From positions 58,424 to 94,487 of the forward strand of contig BLXT01002950.1 of NCBI GenBank assembly GCA_019648995.1: a DNA stretch of 36,064 nucleotides, given 5' to 3'. The first letter of the stretch is position 1. The number at the start of each line of letters is the position of its first letter. Source of the stretch: Plakobranchus ocellatus. Its lineage: Eukaryota > Mollusca > Gastropoda > Plakobranchidae. Both the position numbers and the translations under genes were made by a program. Positions 1-36,064 of this stretch are shown here, piece after piece. The notes below the pieces were generated by a model. The model was not told the origin of the DNA. It did not search any database and saw nothing but the letters and a program-made list of their open reading frames with translations.

Positions 1-285
1 AGCTAGGTCTATATAGATCTAAAGAACTCAACGTCCTACATCAGAGGTATTATCAACCTTTTATTTCTGGTGTCTGTGACAACTACAAGAATGAAGAACA
101 TAGCCATTCATATCCATGTTTTGCAAAGATTACAATTTTGCATTGATTATTGTGTCAAAAGTATACAATAACAGATTTTATTGAAAATAAAGATCATTCA
201 AACTTTCTTTTCTACGTGAAGCAAGATTCAGATGTATGAAACGATTTCACTATAATTTTTTTTAATCTTTTTTTTTTTTTAACAG

Positions 286-35840
<35,555 letters not shown>

Positions 35841-35865
35841 GTACGTTCATATTGCGAATTTTGTA

Positions 35866-35966
35866 CCTTCTTCTTAAGTTACCTTATCTGAAACAGGCGT
35901 TGGCAATCATGTTCCTGCACTCAAACCTATTTTCCGTTAACCTCATAAAGTTGTTGTTGCTATCCT
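35866..35966 (+). repeat. Dispersed repeat, copy 2
   Basis: Counterpart of 29561-29664, in the intron after the VWD exon. Confidence 0.6.
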
Positions 35967-36064
35967 TGCCTATTGCCTATGACTTAACTCTACTTGCGCT
36001 ATGTTGGTCAGCCCAAGATGGGTTGCACCAGTGTGCTGCTGCCACAGCTGGGCAGTTTGTAAAC

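Overview
The window is eukaryotic. It is AT-rich and intron-dominated, with consensus GT-AG splice signals, long microsatellites, a Ty3/gypsy LTR element, LINE, SINE and MITE debris, and no bacterial-type gene packing. The domain set (C-type lectin domains, a WxxW-like module, EGF, VWD) and the repeat content fit a lophotrochozoan, most likely a mollusc. That placement is inference; I cannot name the species.

The plus strand carries one large gene, open at both ends. Its 5' part (about 0.08-6.2 kb) is a tandem array of eight units of about 0.76-0.86 kb. Each unit holds two microexons: a 27-nt exon A encoding (R)PIIRRTTR and a 24-nt exon B encoding (R)PARRTTR. All are phase 1-1, so any subset can be spliced without changing frame. 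Diverged relatives follow at 6.7, 7.1, 7.6, 8.1, 9.3, 10.0, 10.6 and 14.3 kb and encode a basic Thr/Pro/Lys/Arg-rich stalk. This stalk joins in frame to C-type lectin domain 1 (exons at 15388, 16011 and 18356), a 24-nt linker exon (19082), C-type lectin domain 2 (27591, 28287, 29199), a WxxW-like Cys module (32937, 33338), an EGF-like domain (34998), a 36-nt linker (35638) and the start of a VWD domain (35756). All assigned exons agree in phase, which is the strongest support for the model. The predicted product is a secreted, multidomain, mucin- or adhesive-like matrix protein.

The CTLD1 intron holds three further candidate exons in the same phase class. Two of them end in stop codons and could give truncated isoforms.

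The introns are full of repeats. A degenerate minus-strand Ty3/gypsy element with 142/144-bp LTRs (19539-24379) sits in the intron between the CTLD1 linker and CTLD2. Others are two related MITEs of about 255 bp, a foldback element, two tRNA-derived elements, two LINE fragments in non-LINE order, and microsatellites, three of them at assembly gaps. No second host gene, promoter or confident structural RNA gene is visible.
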